A DNA stretch of 61,968 nt from Bacillus sp. MM2020_1. GTDB lineage: Bacteria; Bacillota; Bacilli; Bacillales; Cytobacillaceae. The stretch is from positions 1 through 61,968 of the forward strand of contig JAANMP010000025.1 of NCBI GenBank assembly GCA_011250595.1. Direction: 5' to 3'. Shown one piece after another: positions 42,208-51,611 of the stretch. Each line of letters opens with the position of its first letter. The first letter of the stretch is position 1. The notes under the pieces were generated by a model, which made no database searches, was not told the DNA's origin, and saw only the letters and a list, made by a program, of their open reading frames with translations. A program made the translations under genes and the position numbers.

Positions 42208-42867
42208 TTAGACAGTTTTCCAGTCAGCGGCAAACTTCTCTAAACCTTGGTCTGTTAAAGGGTGTTTTGATAATTGCTCAATTACCTTGAATGGAATAGT
42301 TGCGATATGAGCTCCAGCCATTGCTACACGAGTCACGTGATCTGGGTGGCGAACAGATGCTGCAATAATTTGTGAATCTAATTTTTGAACCTGGAACATC
42401 TTAGCGATTTTTGCTACTAATTCTACACCATCTTCGTTAATATCATCCAAACGACCTAAGAATGGGGAAACATAAGTAGCTCCTGCACGAGCAGCCAGTA
42501 ATGCCTGGTTCACACTAAATATTAGCGTAACGTTCGTTTTAACACCTTTTTTTGTTAAATAGCGGCAAGCTTCTAGTCCATCTAAGTTCATTGGAAGTTT
42601 AATGGTAATATTTTTATCACCGCCGTTAATTTTAATGAGTTCGTCTGCTTCAGCAATCATTTGTTCAGCTGTCAAAGCATTTGGTGTTACTTCGGCAGAA
42701 ACAGATTCAACCTCTGGTACAGCATTTAAGATTTCCGCAATACGATCTTCGAATTTCACGCCTTCTTTTGCTACTAAAGATGGGTTGGTTGTTACACCTG
42801 ATAATACGCCAATTTTATAGGCTTTTTTGATTTCCTCTAAGTTTGCAGTATCGATAAAAAATTTCAT
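42208..42867 (-). CDS. tal: Transaldolase (fructose-6-phosphate aldolase-like subfamily)
   Basis: A 219-residue short transaldolase (YwjH type). It opens with [13 protein letters not shown], then [13 protein letters not shown] (about 28-40). The Schiff-base lysine lies in NITIKLPMN (about 88) and [11 protein letters not shown] is at about 130-140. It moves dihydroxyacetone units between sugar phosphates in the pentose phosphate pathway. The start at 42867 is chosen because GGAGGAATTTTATT precedes it. The next gene upstream is rpiA, another pentose phosphate enzyme, 248 bp away. Confidence 0.9.
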   Translation of the reverse strand: MKFFIDTANLEEIKKAYKIGVLSGVTTNPSLVAKEGVKFEDRIAEILNAVPEVESVSAEVTPNALTAEQMIAEADELIKINGGDKNITIKLPMNLDGLEACRYLTKKGVKTNVTLIFSVNQALLAARAGATYVSPFLGRLDDINEDGVELVAKIAKMFQVQKLDSQIIAASVRHPDHVTRVAMAGAHIATIPFKVIEQLSKHPLTDQGLEKFAADWKTV

Positions 42868-43115
42868 AATAAAATTCCTCCAAATTATATATTTTTTCAA
42901 CAGCATGTCCGCTATATTCATGGAGCGGGCGTATAAATAGTGAAATAGCAATAACTATGTTGCTGTTTTAAGATCTAAAGCTGCATCTACTTATTTTATA
43001 TGTTTTCCCTTAAAGATTTCAATATTTTGTTATATTTTTCTAACAAATCTTTTTAAGTTGGATATAAAATCCTTTAGTAGTCTTTTCTAGATTTTAAATA
43101 TTAAAACCGGATTTT

Positions 43116-43787
43116 TTATTTGCGGACTTTTGTAATTAGGTTTTTATTAATGTCTAATGTAATGACAGCGTCTGTCATGTCAACAAATAATCCATTTTCA
43201 ACAACACCTGGAATGATATTTAGCTCTCTCTCCAAGGCTTTTGGATCCTTTATTTCTATAAAATCACAATCAATCACATAGTTACCGTTATCTGAAAGAT
43301 AAGGGGTTCCATTTGTTTGTCTCAAGTTCAGGCTGCCACCGAGCTCTCGGATGTGCTTCATGGTCATTTCATAGCCAAATGGGACAACTTCTATCGGCAG
43401 CGGAAAAGCTCCTAAGGTATCAACGTTTTTGCGTGAATCGGCAACTACAATAAAAGTTCTCGCTGCTTTCGCAATTATTTTCTCTCTTAAAAGAGCGCCT
43501 CCTCCACCTTTAATGAGATTTAAATCTGGATTTACCTCATCAGCTCCATCGATTGCGACATCAATTCCCTCGATCTCTTTGAAAGATACTAGTGGGATAC
43601 CGAATTCTCTCGCTAATTTTGCCGTTTGTTCTGAAGTTGGGACTCCCTGGATGGAAAGTCCTTGTTGGACTAATTGACCGAGTTTAGCTATGGAATAAAA
43701 CACAGTAGACCCTGTACCCAATCCAACAACCATGCCGTCTTTCACGTATTCTACCGCTTTTTCACCAACTTCTATTTTTTCATTCAA
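43116..43787 (-). CDS. rpiA: Ribose-5-phosphate isomerase A
   Basis: About 223 residues, the usual RpiA length. The phosphate loop GLGTGSTVFYSI is at about 22-33, and the catalytic region DGADEVNPDLNLIKGGGGALLREKI (paraphrased, about 79-103) includes the conserved Asp and Lys. It interconverts ribose-5-phosphate and ribulose-5-phosphate. TTG at 43787 is preferred because GAAGGGAG lies nine bases ahead; TTG at 43805 has no site. A sigma-A promoter is visible upstream. Genomically next to transaldolase. Confidence 0.9.
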   Translation of the reverse strand: MNEKIEVGEKAVEYVKDGMVVGLGTGSTVFYSIAKLGQLVQQGLSIQGVPTSEQTAKLAREFGIPLVSFKEIEGIDVAIDGADEVNPDLNLIKGGGGALLREKIIAKAARTFIVVADSRKNVDTLGAFPLPIEVVPFGYEMTMKHIRELGGSLNLRQTNGTPYLSDNGNYVIDCDFIEIKDPKALERELNIIPGVVENGLFVDMTDAVITLDINKNLITKVRK

Positions 43788-43914
43788 GGTTTGAACTCCC
43801 TTCAACTTAAGCTGGAGGCCTCGTGATTAATTTGTCCCTTTTCTTGTAACTTGTTCCCTTGCTTATGTAAAACTTTTTTTTAGGTGTGTCCTTTTTTACA
43901 CTTTACCTAACCAT

Positions 43915-43942
43915 ATTATAACTTTCCGACAAAATCCGTCAA
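43915..43942 (-). promoter_or_regulatory. Sigma-A promoter of rpiA
   Basis: On the minus strand TTGACG (43937-43942), 16-bp spacer, TATAAT (43915-43920). ATATCTCGAATTAAAT just upstream (43948-43963) resembles half of an MhqR box. Confidence 0.6.
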
Positions 43943-44026
43943 TAAATATATCTCGAATTAAATGTATTATTATTTTTTAAAAAATTCATGACACAAGTTG
44001 AGACCTTCTTATATGTTTCATCCCAA

Positions 44027-45463
44027 TCATTTTTCTATGTTGATTAACGCTTCCGAAAACCTTTCGATCCCTTCATGGATGGAACTTGTTTCCACCCTGC
44101 CATATGTAAGACGCTGACACCCCTTTTCAGAACCTAATATCCCTCCCGGAACAATTGCAATCCCCTTCCTAATTGATTCCTCAAGTAACTTTTGTTCATC
44201 TATAGGCTCATTTAATTTGCACCATAGATGAATTCCGCCATTTGGAATAGAGAAGGAAAATTTGTCATCCAATAATTGTTTAAGGCTTAAAACAATCTGA
44301 TCTCTCCGTTGTTTCAGTTGCTTTCTTAAAAAATGAATATGTGGATGAAAATACTCGGAACCGAGAAATTGATTGGCTACCCACTGGGGAAAAATACTGT
44401 GTCCAAAGTCCACTTGTTGTTTGGCGTCAGCAAGCCGTTGAACGACCTTTGCAGGACCTATTACCCAACCGATTCGCAACCCTGAAGCAATAATTTTGGA
44501 CAAAGAACTTATATAGAGAACATTTCCGTTATCATCCATTGATTTTAAAGTTGAATTTACCACTCCATCAAAGGAGGTTAAACTATAGGGGTCATCTTCA
44601 ATAATCGGAATACCGTATTCAGCTGATAGGTTTAAAATTTGTTTTCGTCTTTCCATTGAAAGAACTGTTCCGGTTGGATTTTGATAATCAGGGTTTAAAA
44701 AAATCATTCTAATTCGATGTTTCTTATGAAAATGAACAAGGTCATCTGGATTGACTCCATGTGAATCCACGGGTAATCGATAGATTTTTAAACCAGCCGT
44801 ATGGAAAATTGGAAGTGAATAACAGTAGGATGGATCCTCAATCGCAACCGCGTCACCAGGTTTAAGCAGGCATTGAACGATTAAATGGAGAGCTTGCTGG
44901 GCACCCGATGTAATTAGAATCGAAGATGAGACTGTATTTATATTCTTATACTCCTTCACATGCGTAGCAATCGTACCTCTTAATTCTTCACTCCCCTGTG
45001 GATCGTCATATCCAAGATAGCCTGTAAAGGGCCTCTCGGACAGGATACGTTGAAATTGCTTATTTGGGAATAGACTTGGTGACAATTCACCGCTTGCCAT
45101 ATTAATAAGATCATTTTCCTGTGTTTCCTTACGAATTCTTTGAACAACAGGAAGGTTGGGAAGAAATGAGCCTCGCTCCAAATATCTGCTCCAGTTTGGA
45201 ATACGTCTATGTTCGAGTCCCCAAATATCAGTGCTGACAATGGTTCCACTCCCTTTTTTCCTCTCCACAATCCCCATTGACTGTAATTCTTCATATGCTG
45301 CTACCACTGTACTGCGATTCACTTTCAGCACTTCAGCTAAGGCCCGTTCTGAAGGTAACATCGTTTCCGGTGAAAACTGGCCTGTGGAAATACCTTGTTC
45401 AATGTAATCGGCAATTTGTTTATAAATTGGTCTTTTATTTGTTCGATCAGGTTTCCAGTTCAC
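44027..45463 (-). CDS. MocR/PdxR-type GntR regulator with aminotransferase domain
   Basis: A 478-residue fusion. The N-terminal GntR winged helix (about 10-80) shows PIYKQIADYIEQG and LAEVLKVNRSTVVAAYEELQSMGIV. A class I aminotransferase fold (about 110-475) has the PLP lysine in ISSLSKIIASGLRIGW and the aspartate in IEDPSYCY region. MocR proteins use the enzyme domain to sense PLP or amino compounds. Direct repeats in its own upstream region suggest autoregulation. GTG start after GAGAGGAGAGGAAATT. The regulated target is not evident from context. Confidence 0.87.
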   Translation of the reverse strand: MNWKPDRTNKRPIYKQIADYIEQGISTGQFSPETMLPSERALAEVLKVNRSTVVAAYEELQSMGIVERKKGSGTIVSTDIWGLEHRRIPNWSRYLERGSFLPNLPVVQRIRKETQENDLINMASGELSPSLFPNKQFQRILSERPFTGYLGYDDPQGSEELRGTIATHVKEYKNINTVSSSILITSGAQQALHLIVQCLLKPGDAVAIEDPSYCYSLPIFHTAGLKIYRLPVDSHGVNPDDLVHFHKKHRIRMIFLNPDYQNPTGTVLSMERRKQILNLSAEYGIPIIEDDPYSLTSFDGVVNSTLKSMDDNGNVLYISSLSKIIASGLRIGWVIGPAKVVQRLADAKQQVDFGHSIFPQWVANQFLGSEYFHPHIHFLRKQLKQRRDQIVLSLKQLLDDKFSFSIPNGGIHLWCKLNEPIDEQKLLEESIRKGIAIVPGGILGSEKGCQRLTYGRVETSSIHEGIERFSEALINIEK

Positions 45464-45510
45464 AATTTCCTCTCCTCTCCATTCAATTGGGACCTACTAT
45501 GATAAAAAAG

Positions 45511-45544
45511 TGGATGGTCAATTTTTTTAGTAATTGGATGGTCA
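45511..45544. promoter_or_regulatory. Direct repeats upstream of the MocR gene
   Basis: TGGATGGTCA occurs at 45511-45520 and again at 45535-45544, 24 bp apart, within AT-rich DNA between the MocR gene and the small membrane protein. MocR regulators are known to bind direct repeats. Confidence 0.55.
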
Positions 45545-45628
45545 TTTTTTATCATTTTAACCTTAAAATAGGAATTATACTTGTCTAAAGAAAATAAATA
45601 ATTTTATCATATAGTGAGGTTGAAAAAA

Positions 45629-45820
45629 ATGAAGATCGGTATGGCACTTATTATTATCGTTTTAGTAGCAGCCCTTGTAGGTACGCTTGCGCTCTTGGGG
45701 AAACCAGATGAAAACTATAAAAGCTCCGCAAAACAAAACACCATGCGGTTGACAGCAATCTATGTGATCGTAATCTTAGGTGCAATCGGAGGATTAGCTT
45801 GGTATATCAGTTTGAACTAA
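45629..45820 (+). CDS. Small two-TM membrane protein
   Basis: A 63-residue protein with one N-terminal (about 3-25) and one C-terminal (about 42-60) hydrophobic helix joined by a short basic loop (GKPDENYKSSAKQN). I do not recognise the family with certainty. The ATG at 45629 follows GTGAGGTTGA; a GTG at 45614 lies inside that site and is unlikely to be used. It is divergent from the MocR gene and could share its regulation. Confidence 0.65.
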   Translation: MKIGMALIIIVLVAALVGTLALLGKPDENYKSSAKQNTMRLTAIYVIVILGAIGGLAWYISLN

Positions 45821-45870
45821 TATTCCTATCTTAGAACACACATAATAAGTTTAAAAAGGTGTGTTGTTCT

Positions 45871-46155
45871 GTGGATTTCCCAACCATTAAAACGAATTTT
45901 TGGGATGCAATTTTTGCAATTCCCATGATTATATTGTTAACTCAGCTAATTAAGGTGTATTTTGTATTACCAAAATGGTTTGTACCAACCATTGCACTTT
46001 TATTTGGACTAGGAATTTCCATTTTTATCAGTCACAAACACAACACTCTTGGCGGTGTATTTATGGGCTGGTTTTACGGCTATGCAGCGATTGGGACATA
46101 TGCCTCATTAAAAACAAATATTATTGCATATCGGAATAAACGAAGTAAAAAATAG
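45871..46155 (+). CDS. Small membrane protein, holin-like
   Basis: About 94 residues with three hydrophobic segments (about 10-30, 35-52, 60-80) and a basic C-terminus (RNKRSKK). The size and layout resemble small holin-like proteins, but no specific family is certain. GTG at 45871 is favoured because AAGGTGTG lies upstream; a GTG at 45859 overlaps that site. It follows the two-TM gene by 50 bp on the same strand and precedes a terminator, so the pair may be co-transcribed. Confidence 0.55.
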   Translation: MDFPTIKTNFWDAIFAIPMIILLTQLIKVYFVLPKWFVPTIALLFGLGISIFISHKHNTLGGVFMGWFYGYAAIGTYASLKTNIIAYRNKRSKK

Positions 46156-46176
46156 TCATCGTATTTCTCTCCATTG

Positions 46177-46212
46177 AAAAAGGACTTACTTTACTGGATA
46201 AGTCCTTTTTCA
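46177..46212 (+). terminator. Terminator of the small membrane protein genes
   Basis: AAAAAGGACTTA / TAAGTCCTTTTT stem with T-run. Confidence 0.82.
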
Positions 46213-46292
46213 CGAGCACTTTAATACTAAAAAATTGAACCATAAAGTATACTAAAGATATAAATTAGTCATCTGTAGAAGGAGCATACTTC

Positions 46293-46973
46293 ATGGGTTT
46301 TATTGTTTATTTTATTCTAATCATGATCATACCAATTTTCGTGCAAATGTACTTAAGAAATACCTATTCTAAATTTTTAAAAGTGGGAGCCTCCTCTGGT
46401 TTGACCGGGGCCCAAGCGGCTAGAAGAATCTTGGATGAAAATGGTTTATACGATGTTACGGTCGAAGAAGTGAGAGGTCACTTATCCGACCACTATGATC
46501 CAAGAAGTAGAAGTGTGAGATTATCTTCAACAAACTACCATGGAACCTCCATTGCTTCGGTATCCGTTGCGATTCACGAGGTTGGCCACTGTCTACAGCA
46601 AAAGGACAGATATGTTCCTTTACGTGTAAGACATGCTTTAGTCCCTGTGGCTAATATTGGCTCGAATTTTTCGTTCATACTAATTTTAATTGGCATTCTT
46701 CTTTCATCTGCCAATTTTTTATTACTAGGAATACTGGCAATGGGCGCTGCAGTGCTCTTTCAAGTAGTTACCTTACCGGTTGAATTCAATGCAAGTTCTA
46801 GAGCATTGAATGTAATGATTGGTTCTGGTCTTATCAGAAATGAAGAGGAATATCGAGCAAAGAAAGTTCTAAATGCTGCTGCGTTAACCTATGTAGCTGC
46901 GACAGTGGTCGCAGTTGCCGAGTTACTTCGTTTTGTTCTCATGTTTACTGGAATGCAAAATAACGATGACTAA
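46293..46973 (+). CDS. YugP-type neutral zinc metallopeptidase
   Basis: A 226-residue membrane metallopeptidase. An N-terminal membrane helix (about 3-20) is followed by the zinc motif HEVGH at 95-99, two membrane segments (about 115-160), and the conserved PVEFNASSRALNVM region with a likely third ligand Glu. The ATG follows AGAAGGAGCATACTTC. The family is widespread in Firmicutes with unknown substrate. Monocistronic with a terminator. Confidence 0.87.
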   Translation: MGFIVYFILIMIIPIFVQMYLRNTYSKFLKVGASSGLTGAQAARRILDENGLYDVTVEEVRGHLSDHYDPRSRSVRLSSTNYHGTSIASVSVAIHEVGHCLQQKDRYVPLRVRHALVPVANIGSNFSFILILIGILLSSANFLLLGILAMGAAVLFQVVTLPVEFNASSRALNVMIGSGLIRNEEEYRAKKVLNAAALTYVAATVVAVAELLRFVLMFTGMQNNDD

Positions 46974-46976
46974 TTT

Positions 46977-47011
46977 AAAATAAGACTCCCTGTATCGGGG
47001 TCTTATTTTTT
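46977..47011 (+). terminator. Terminator of the YugP gene
   Basis: AAAATAAGAC / GTCTTATTTT stem with T-run. The following 47012-47307 gap has only an extended -10 element (TGGTATACT near 47247) for the HAD gene. Confidence 0.8.
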
Positions 47012-47307
47012 ATTAAATGATATATTCATTGTACAGTTGGCTGGAAGTGCATAAGTTTACATAACATTATTACGGTTAAATGATATTAACTAATATCTTT
47101 TTTCAAATACATTCCAATATTAAGGAAATCTTATGAGCCAGAAATTTAGAAAATTTTTTCATTGAAACAGGTTTGTTAAAGATGCGAACCGAATCTCCAT
47201 CATGTATAATGAAAACCCACTCAGATACTCTTTAAATTCAAACATGGTATACTGTGCTATAGAAATACTGGCTTATCAAGTGAGATAGCATCATAGGAGT
47301 GTGTTTT

Positions 47308-48087
47308 ATGAATTACAAAGTTGTCATCTTAGATATAGACGGAACCATCCTCCCGCATGGTAAAACACTTAGTCATGCTACAAAGGATGCCATTCAGCGC
47401 TTAAAAGAGAAACAGATGAAAGTGGTTATTGCTACCGGAAGAGCACCATATTTTACAGAATCGATTATTCAAGATACCGGGGTCGATTCTATGGTCTTTT
47501 TTAATGGCGCCTTTGCCTTCCATGAAGGAAAAGAAATATACAAAAGTTCCATGGAGAAGCATGTACTAGAAAAAGTCCATCAATTATCCAATGACTTTCA
47601 GCACCCTCTTACTTTTTTAGGCGATACCAGCTTTAGAGTTACACATTTAGATCATCCCTTCGTCTTAGAAGCGTATCAGCATGATCCATGGAAACCGGAG
47701 CTTGCCCCGCCGCAATTTTGGAAAGACCAGGATATTTATCAAATCTTCCTTCATTGTGATCTAGAGGAGGAGTCATCCTATCAGACAAAGGTTCCAGAAC
47801 TTGATTTTCGCAGATGGAGTTCAGGTGCACGAACCTGTGATGTGAATTTGTCCAATTCAAACAAAGCTGTGGGACTTAGTAAATTATTAGAAAAGCTTGG
47901 AGTTGCCCCTGATGAAGCGGTTGCCTTTGGGGATGGTTTAAATGATATGGAAATGCTGTCACTTGTAGGAATGGGAGTCGCCATGGGAAATGCACGTGAT
48001 GAGTTGAAAGCAGTGGCCAATATGGTAACACTCTCTGCCGAAGAAGATGGTGTCCGCTACGGATTAGAGCGTCTCGGTTTAATTTAA
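47308..48087 (+). CDS. Cof-type HAD family hydrolase
   Basis: A 259-residue HAD phosphatase. Motif I ILDIDGTIL (about 7-15, nucleophile Asp), motif II VIATGRAP, a C2-type cap (about 85-190), motif III lysine in SNKAVGLSKLL, and motif IV FGDGLNDMEML are all present. Cof-type enzymes dephosphorylate sugar phosphates, FMN or PLP. The ATG at 47308 follows AGGAGTGTGTTTT. The GNAT gene starts 51 bp downstream. Confidence 0.88.
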   Translation: MNYKVVILDIDGTILPHGKTLSHATKDAIQRLKEKQMKVVIATGRAPYFTESIIQDTGVDSMVFFNGAFAFHEGKEIYKSSMEKHVLEKVHQLSNDFQHPLTFLGDTSFRVTHLDHPFVLEAYQHDPWKPELAPPQFWKDQDIYQIFLHCDLEEESSYQTKVPELDFRRWSSGARTCDVNLSNSNKAVGLSKLLEKLGVAPDEAVAFGDGLNDMEMLSLVGMGVAMGNARDELKAVANMVTLSAEEDGVRYGLERLGLI

Positions 48088-48138
48088 ACAGAGAGCTCTT
48101 TTCTGAGTTGCTAAATGACAATGTAAGGAGTGGGAGAA

Positions 48139-48669
48139 TTGAATTTAACATACGAAGTGATCTCGGCTGAAGAAATAGAATACTGCCGTGATTTATGTAA
48201 TGAGCTAATGGCCTTTCAAAAGTCGAGAGCTTACATAAGACCGGAATTGTTTGACAGCATGAATTTCGAAACAAGGATGGTTCCTTCGATACATAGTGCT
48301 ATACACAATTATATCGTAGTCGTAAAAGATGGCCGACAAATCGTTGGATATGTTTATTCCAATATTTCTCCTAAAGAGGCTTATTCTAATGAGTTTGCGA
48401 CTTTTTTTGATCTATCTTCTGTTCTTAGACCTAATGTAGGTTGTTTATCGCAATTTTATATAAAAGAAGAATACCGCAAATATGGAGTTGGGACTAAACT
48501 TCTCATTATGTCGATGGCGTGGTTGAAACAATTCGATGAGGTCGAAGATTATTTTGTCTTTGTTTCAAATGGAAATAATGACGCGCTGGAATTTTATCAA
48601 CGTAAAGGATTTTCAGTTAGTCATGAAATATTGGATGGGTTCATTACTGTTTTACGGAGAAATAAGTAA
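48139..48669 (+). CDS. GNAT family N-acetyltransferase
   Basis: About 176 residues with the GNAT fold. The acyl-CoA pyrophosphate loop is IKEEYRKYGVGTKLL (about 113-127), and the C-terminal NNDALEFYQRKGF motif (about 150-163) is typical. Acceptor unknown. TTG at 48139 is preferred because AAGGAG lies eight bases ahead; GTG at 48130 overlaps that site. Probably co-transcribed with the HAD hydrolase gene. Confidence 0.8.
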   Translation: MNLTYEVISAEEIEYCRDLCNELMAFQKSRAYIRPELFDSMNFETRMVPSIHSAIHNYIVVVKDGRQIVGYVYSNISPKEAYSNEFATFFDLSSVLRPNVGCLSQFYIKEEYRKYGVGTKLLIMSMAWLKQFDEVEDYFVFVSNGNNDALEFYQRKGFSVSHEILDGFITVLRRNK

Positions 48670-48673
48670 AAAT

Positions 48674-48727
48674 AAAAGCTTGTAGGATTGTGTCCATTTA
48701 TAGGACTTGTTTCTACAAGCTTTTTTA
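48674..48727 (+). terminator. Terminator of the GNAT gene
   Basis: AAAAGCTTGTAG / CTACAAGCTTTT stem with an internal second hairpin and a T-run. Confidence 0.8.
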
Positions 48728-48751
48728 TATGTATGGATCGACTTCGTAGTT

Positions 48752-49057
48752 TTACATCCATCCTTCTGCAATCGTGCTGTTATCAGCAATCGTGAATGCT
48801 GCATTAGTGATGGCTTGTGCTAATGTTTCGCCCGTTTCGCATATGTTATTAAAGCAAACTTCAGAAACCCCATTCGTTGTATAAGTAAAGCCGAAATCTT
48901 TTAATTTTTCTACGATGAGCATCGCATGGTCAAGATTTTGTTCAGGTTGAAAATCAGTTACTGGAATGAATGTCCCCTTTTCAAAATCAAACCATCTGTC
49001 CCACCTATTTAACTTCCAACCTAGTATTCTCCGAGCGATAATTTCTACTTGGTTCAT
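48752..49057 (-). CDS. Phage-like BC1872 family protein (ABA-sandwich domain)
   Basis: A 101-residue protein. The N-terminus MNQVEIIARRILGWKLNRW, the FQPEQNLDHAMLIVEKL region and the C-terminal AITNAAFTIADN match small proteins common in Bacillus phages (BC1872-type, phage ABA sandwich). The start at 49057 follows AAAAGGAGTCAACAGGC; a longer frame has none. No other phage gene is nearby, so it is an orphan. Function unknown. Confidence 0.7.
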   Translation of the reverse strand: MNQVEIIARRILGWKLNRWDRWFDFEKGTFIPVTDFQPEQNLDHAMLIVEKLKDFGFTYTTNGVSEVCFNNICETGETLAQAITNAAFTIADNSTIAEGWM

Positions 49058-49134
49058 GCCTGTTGACTCCTTTTCTCTGATTTTTTTTATTTTACCATTT
49101 TCATAGCGGCAGTCCCACAAAATCAGCTTCAATA

Positions 49135-49287
<153 letters not shown>

Positions 49288-49369
49288 TTAATCTATGTAA
49301 GATTAGAGAACTAAAAAATGGTTCTTGCTTCGGTAAAATAGAATCCAACTGAAGTCTAGTAACTACAGA

Positions 49370-49397
49370 AAAAGGACTAGCAGCCCTGAGCTAGTCC
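49370..49397 (-). terminator. Terminator of the cysteine desulfurase operon
   Basis: GGACTAGC / GCTAGTCC stem followed on the minus strand by TTTTTC. Confidence 0.75.
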
Positions 49398-49407
49398 CGT
49401 AAACTTG

Positions 49408-50535
49408 TTATTTTAATCCTTTAAACCATTCCATAACTTGGTCAATCTCAACTTTCGTCGTATACCTGCCTAAACTAAAGCGAATCGCACCCATTCCTAC
49501 CTCTTCAGGAACATCCATTTCTTTTAAGACGGGTGATAGTTCAATACTGCCGGCATGACAGGCCGATCCAGTTGACGCTGCTAACTGAGGGATGGAATCT
49601 AACAGTTCTTGACCTATTCTTCTGACAAAACTGACATTCAATGTATTTGGCAGACGGTCTTCCGGGTGCCCATTCAAAACGACTTGATCCCCGAAGGCAT
49701 CCTTTAGTCGATTCCAAAAATAATCGGCTAAATCTTTAATTCCAGTATTCACCACCTGTTGCTTAGCAATTTCACAAGCCGTTCCTAAGCCCACTGCTAA
49801 TAACGTATTTTCAGTACCTGCGCGTAGTCCAAACTCATGCCCCGCACCATGGATAAGAGGTTCCAAATGGAATCCCTCTCGTATATACAGTGCCCCAATT
49901 CCTTTTGGTGCGTAGAGCTTATGGCCGGCAATCGTAAGCATATCTACTTTCAAATCATCCACATTCACCGGGACCTTACCGACCGATTGGGAAGCATCCG
50001 TATGGAAAGCAATCCTATGTTCTTGAGCTATTTCCCCAATCTCCTTGATGGGCTGCAAGGTACCTGTTTCGTTGTTTGAATGCATAATCGAAATCAAGAT
50101 TGTTTCCTTTGTGATCGCTTTTTTTATTGTTTCTAGTGAAACTTTCCCATCCCGATCCACGTCTACATATGTGACCTTTGCCCCAATTTGTTCAAGAAAT
50201 TTGCAGGGATTGATAATAGCAGGATGTTCAATTTTAGAAGTAATGATATGATTGCCTTTATGTCGATTTTTAAAATAAAAACCTTTTAACGCAAGGTTAT
50301 TGGCTTCGCTGCCACCACTTGTAAAAATTACTTCTCTTGGGGTACAGCCAATTAATTCCGCCACCTGTGCTCTGGCTTGATGTAATAATTCCTTCACGGG
50401 TAGCCCTGCCCAATGTAAGGCTGATGGATTCCCAAAAAAATGATCTAACAGCGGTTTCATTGCCTCGGCGACTTCAGGAGCAATCGGTGTACTGGCATTG
50501 TAATCCAAATAAATTTTTTCCATCAATTGAATCAT
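49408..50535 (-). CDS. Cysteine desulfurase (NifS/IscS family)
   Basis: A 375-residue class V aminotransferase-fold enzyme. The PLP lysine is Lys206 (IAGHKLY) and the persulfide Cys326 lies in STGSACHAGS, with the conserved HSNNETG region. It moves sulfur from cysteine to acceptors for Fe-S clusters or thio-modified tRNA. No iscU, sufU or tRNA-thiolation gene is adjacent, so the acceptor is unclear. The start follows a GGGAAGGGA site. It is 9 bp downstream of the amidotransferase gene, forming a two-gene operon. Confidence 0.87.
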   Translation of the reverse strand: MIQLMEKIYLDYNASTPIAPEVAEAMKPLLDHFFGNPSALHWAGLPVKELLHQARAQVAELIGCTPREVIFTSGGSEANNLALKGFYFKNRHKGNHIITSKIEHPAIINPCKFLEQIGAKVTYVDVDRDGKVSLETIKKAITKETILISIMHSNNETGTLQPIKEIGEIAQEHRIAFHTDASQSVGKVPVNVDDLKVDMLTIAGHKLYAPKGIGALYIREGFHLEPLIHGAGHEFGLRAGTENTLLAVGLGTACEIAKQQVVNTGIKDLADYFWNRLKDAFGDQVVLNGHPEDRLPNTLNVSFVRRIGQELLDSIPQLAASTGSACHAGSIELSPVLKEMDVPEEVGMGAIRFSLGRYTTKVEIDQVMEWFKGLK

Positions 50536-50544
50536 TCCCTTCCC

Positions 50545-51279
50545 TTAAATCGAAATTGGGACCTTTACACAGCTGTTTATAAATTCTTTGAACACATTAT
50601 TCATCTCATCGTTTGTGTTAGCCATTGATTCAGGATGCCACTGAACACCGACCGTAAATGTGGTTGGACTGATATACTCTACAGCTTCAACGATCCCGTC
50701 AGATGATTGTGCAACGACACGAAGGTCATTGGCTACCTTATCGATTGCCTGATGATGGAGACTATTCACACGTACTCGTTCAGAACCAACGATTTCAAAT
50801 AATTTGCTATCCGTGTTGATGGTCACCCAGTGAGTCTCCCGACTTCTTTCTATTTTCTGTGAGTGTTGGATTGGTTCTTTGACTTGACTCGGGATGTCCT
50901 GGATTAACGTACCGCCAAGGGCGACATTCAAAATTTGAACACCTCTGCAAATCGCAAGCAATGGAATATTGTTTTCAAGTGCATATTTCACCATTGCAAT
51001 CTCCGCCATGTCCCGTTCGGGTGTAGTTGGACCTAAGTGACGATGCGGGTCCTGGCCATAAAGTTTTGGGTCAACGTCCTCTCCCCCGCTGAGAATTATT
51101 CCATCGCATAAGAAAAGCGTCTCTAATGCGATTTCGGGGCTAATATAGGGAAGAATAATCGGGATCCCTCCATTAGCAGCAACACTTTTATGATAATCAT
51201 GGTGTACATAGACACCTTCCATATATTCGTTATGTTTCACATAGGCACCTGATATGCCGATCACTGGTTTCTTGCTCAA
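50545..51279 (-). CDS. Class I glutamine amidotransferase-like gamma-glutamyl hydrolase (PuuD-like)
   Basis: About 244 residues, peptidase C26 family. The nucleophile Cys lies in LLAICRGVQILNVALGG, and the His/Glu pair is in VQWHPES near the C-terminus. The N-terminal KKPVIGISG is typical of gamma-glutamyl-GABA hydrolases. It would hydrolyse gamma-glutamyl amides such as gamma-Glu-GABA. TTG at 51279 is preferred because AGAGGAGG lies seven bases upstream. Directly upstream of the cysteine desulfurase gene. Confidence 0.85.
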   Translation of the reverse strand: MSKKPVIGISGAYVKHNEYMEGVYVHHDYHKSVAANGGIPIILPYISPEIALETLFLCDGIILSGGEDVDPKLYGQDPHRHLGPTTPERDMAEIAMVKYALENNIPLLAICRGVQILNVALGGTLIQDIPSQVKEPIQHSQKIERSRETHWVTINTDSKLFEIVGSERVRVNSLHHQAIDKVANDLRVVAQSSDGIVEAVEYISPTTFTVGVQWHPESMANTNDEMNNVFKEFINSCVKVPISI

Positions 51280-51473
51280 ACCGCTTCCTCCTCTAACTAA
51301 AAACACTAGCATAAGTATCTTATCACACTCATTCTACCAGATTGTTTTTTTGAATGAACCAACCAAGTCACACTCTTCAAAAATAATTTACATAATCTTT
51401 AATTGAACATCATAGATTACTATGTATGACAAAATATACAATCATTTTAAGAAAGTCAAAGGATGGAGATAAA

Positions 51474-51611
51474 ATGGAACATGTTCTTTACAATGGCAAG
51501 AAATATATTATCATTTACAAATACACTTCAGGATTTTGTGAAATAAAGGAAGTAGATAGTCTGCATAATATTCAATTGGTTCATCGATCAGAATTAACCG
51601 ATTTAAACTAA
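51474..51611 (+). CDS. Small hypothetical protein
   Basis: A 45-residue protein, MEHVLYNGKKYIIIYKYTSG and a hydrophilic C-terminus ELTDLN. I do not recognise it. The predicted strands (YIIIYKY, FCEIKEV, IQLVHR) suggest a small beta-barrel. The ATG follows GGATGGAGATAAA, good for translation. Its stop runs into a strong bidirectional terminator shared with the convergent MBL gene. Confidence 0.55.
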   Translation: MEHVLYNGKKYIIIYKYTSGFCEIKEVDSLHNIQLVHRSELTDLN

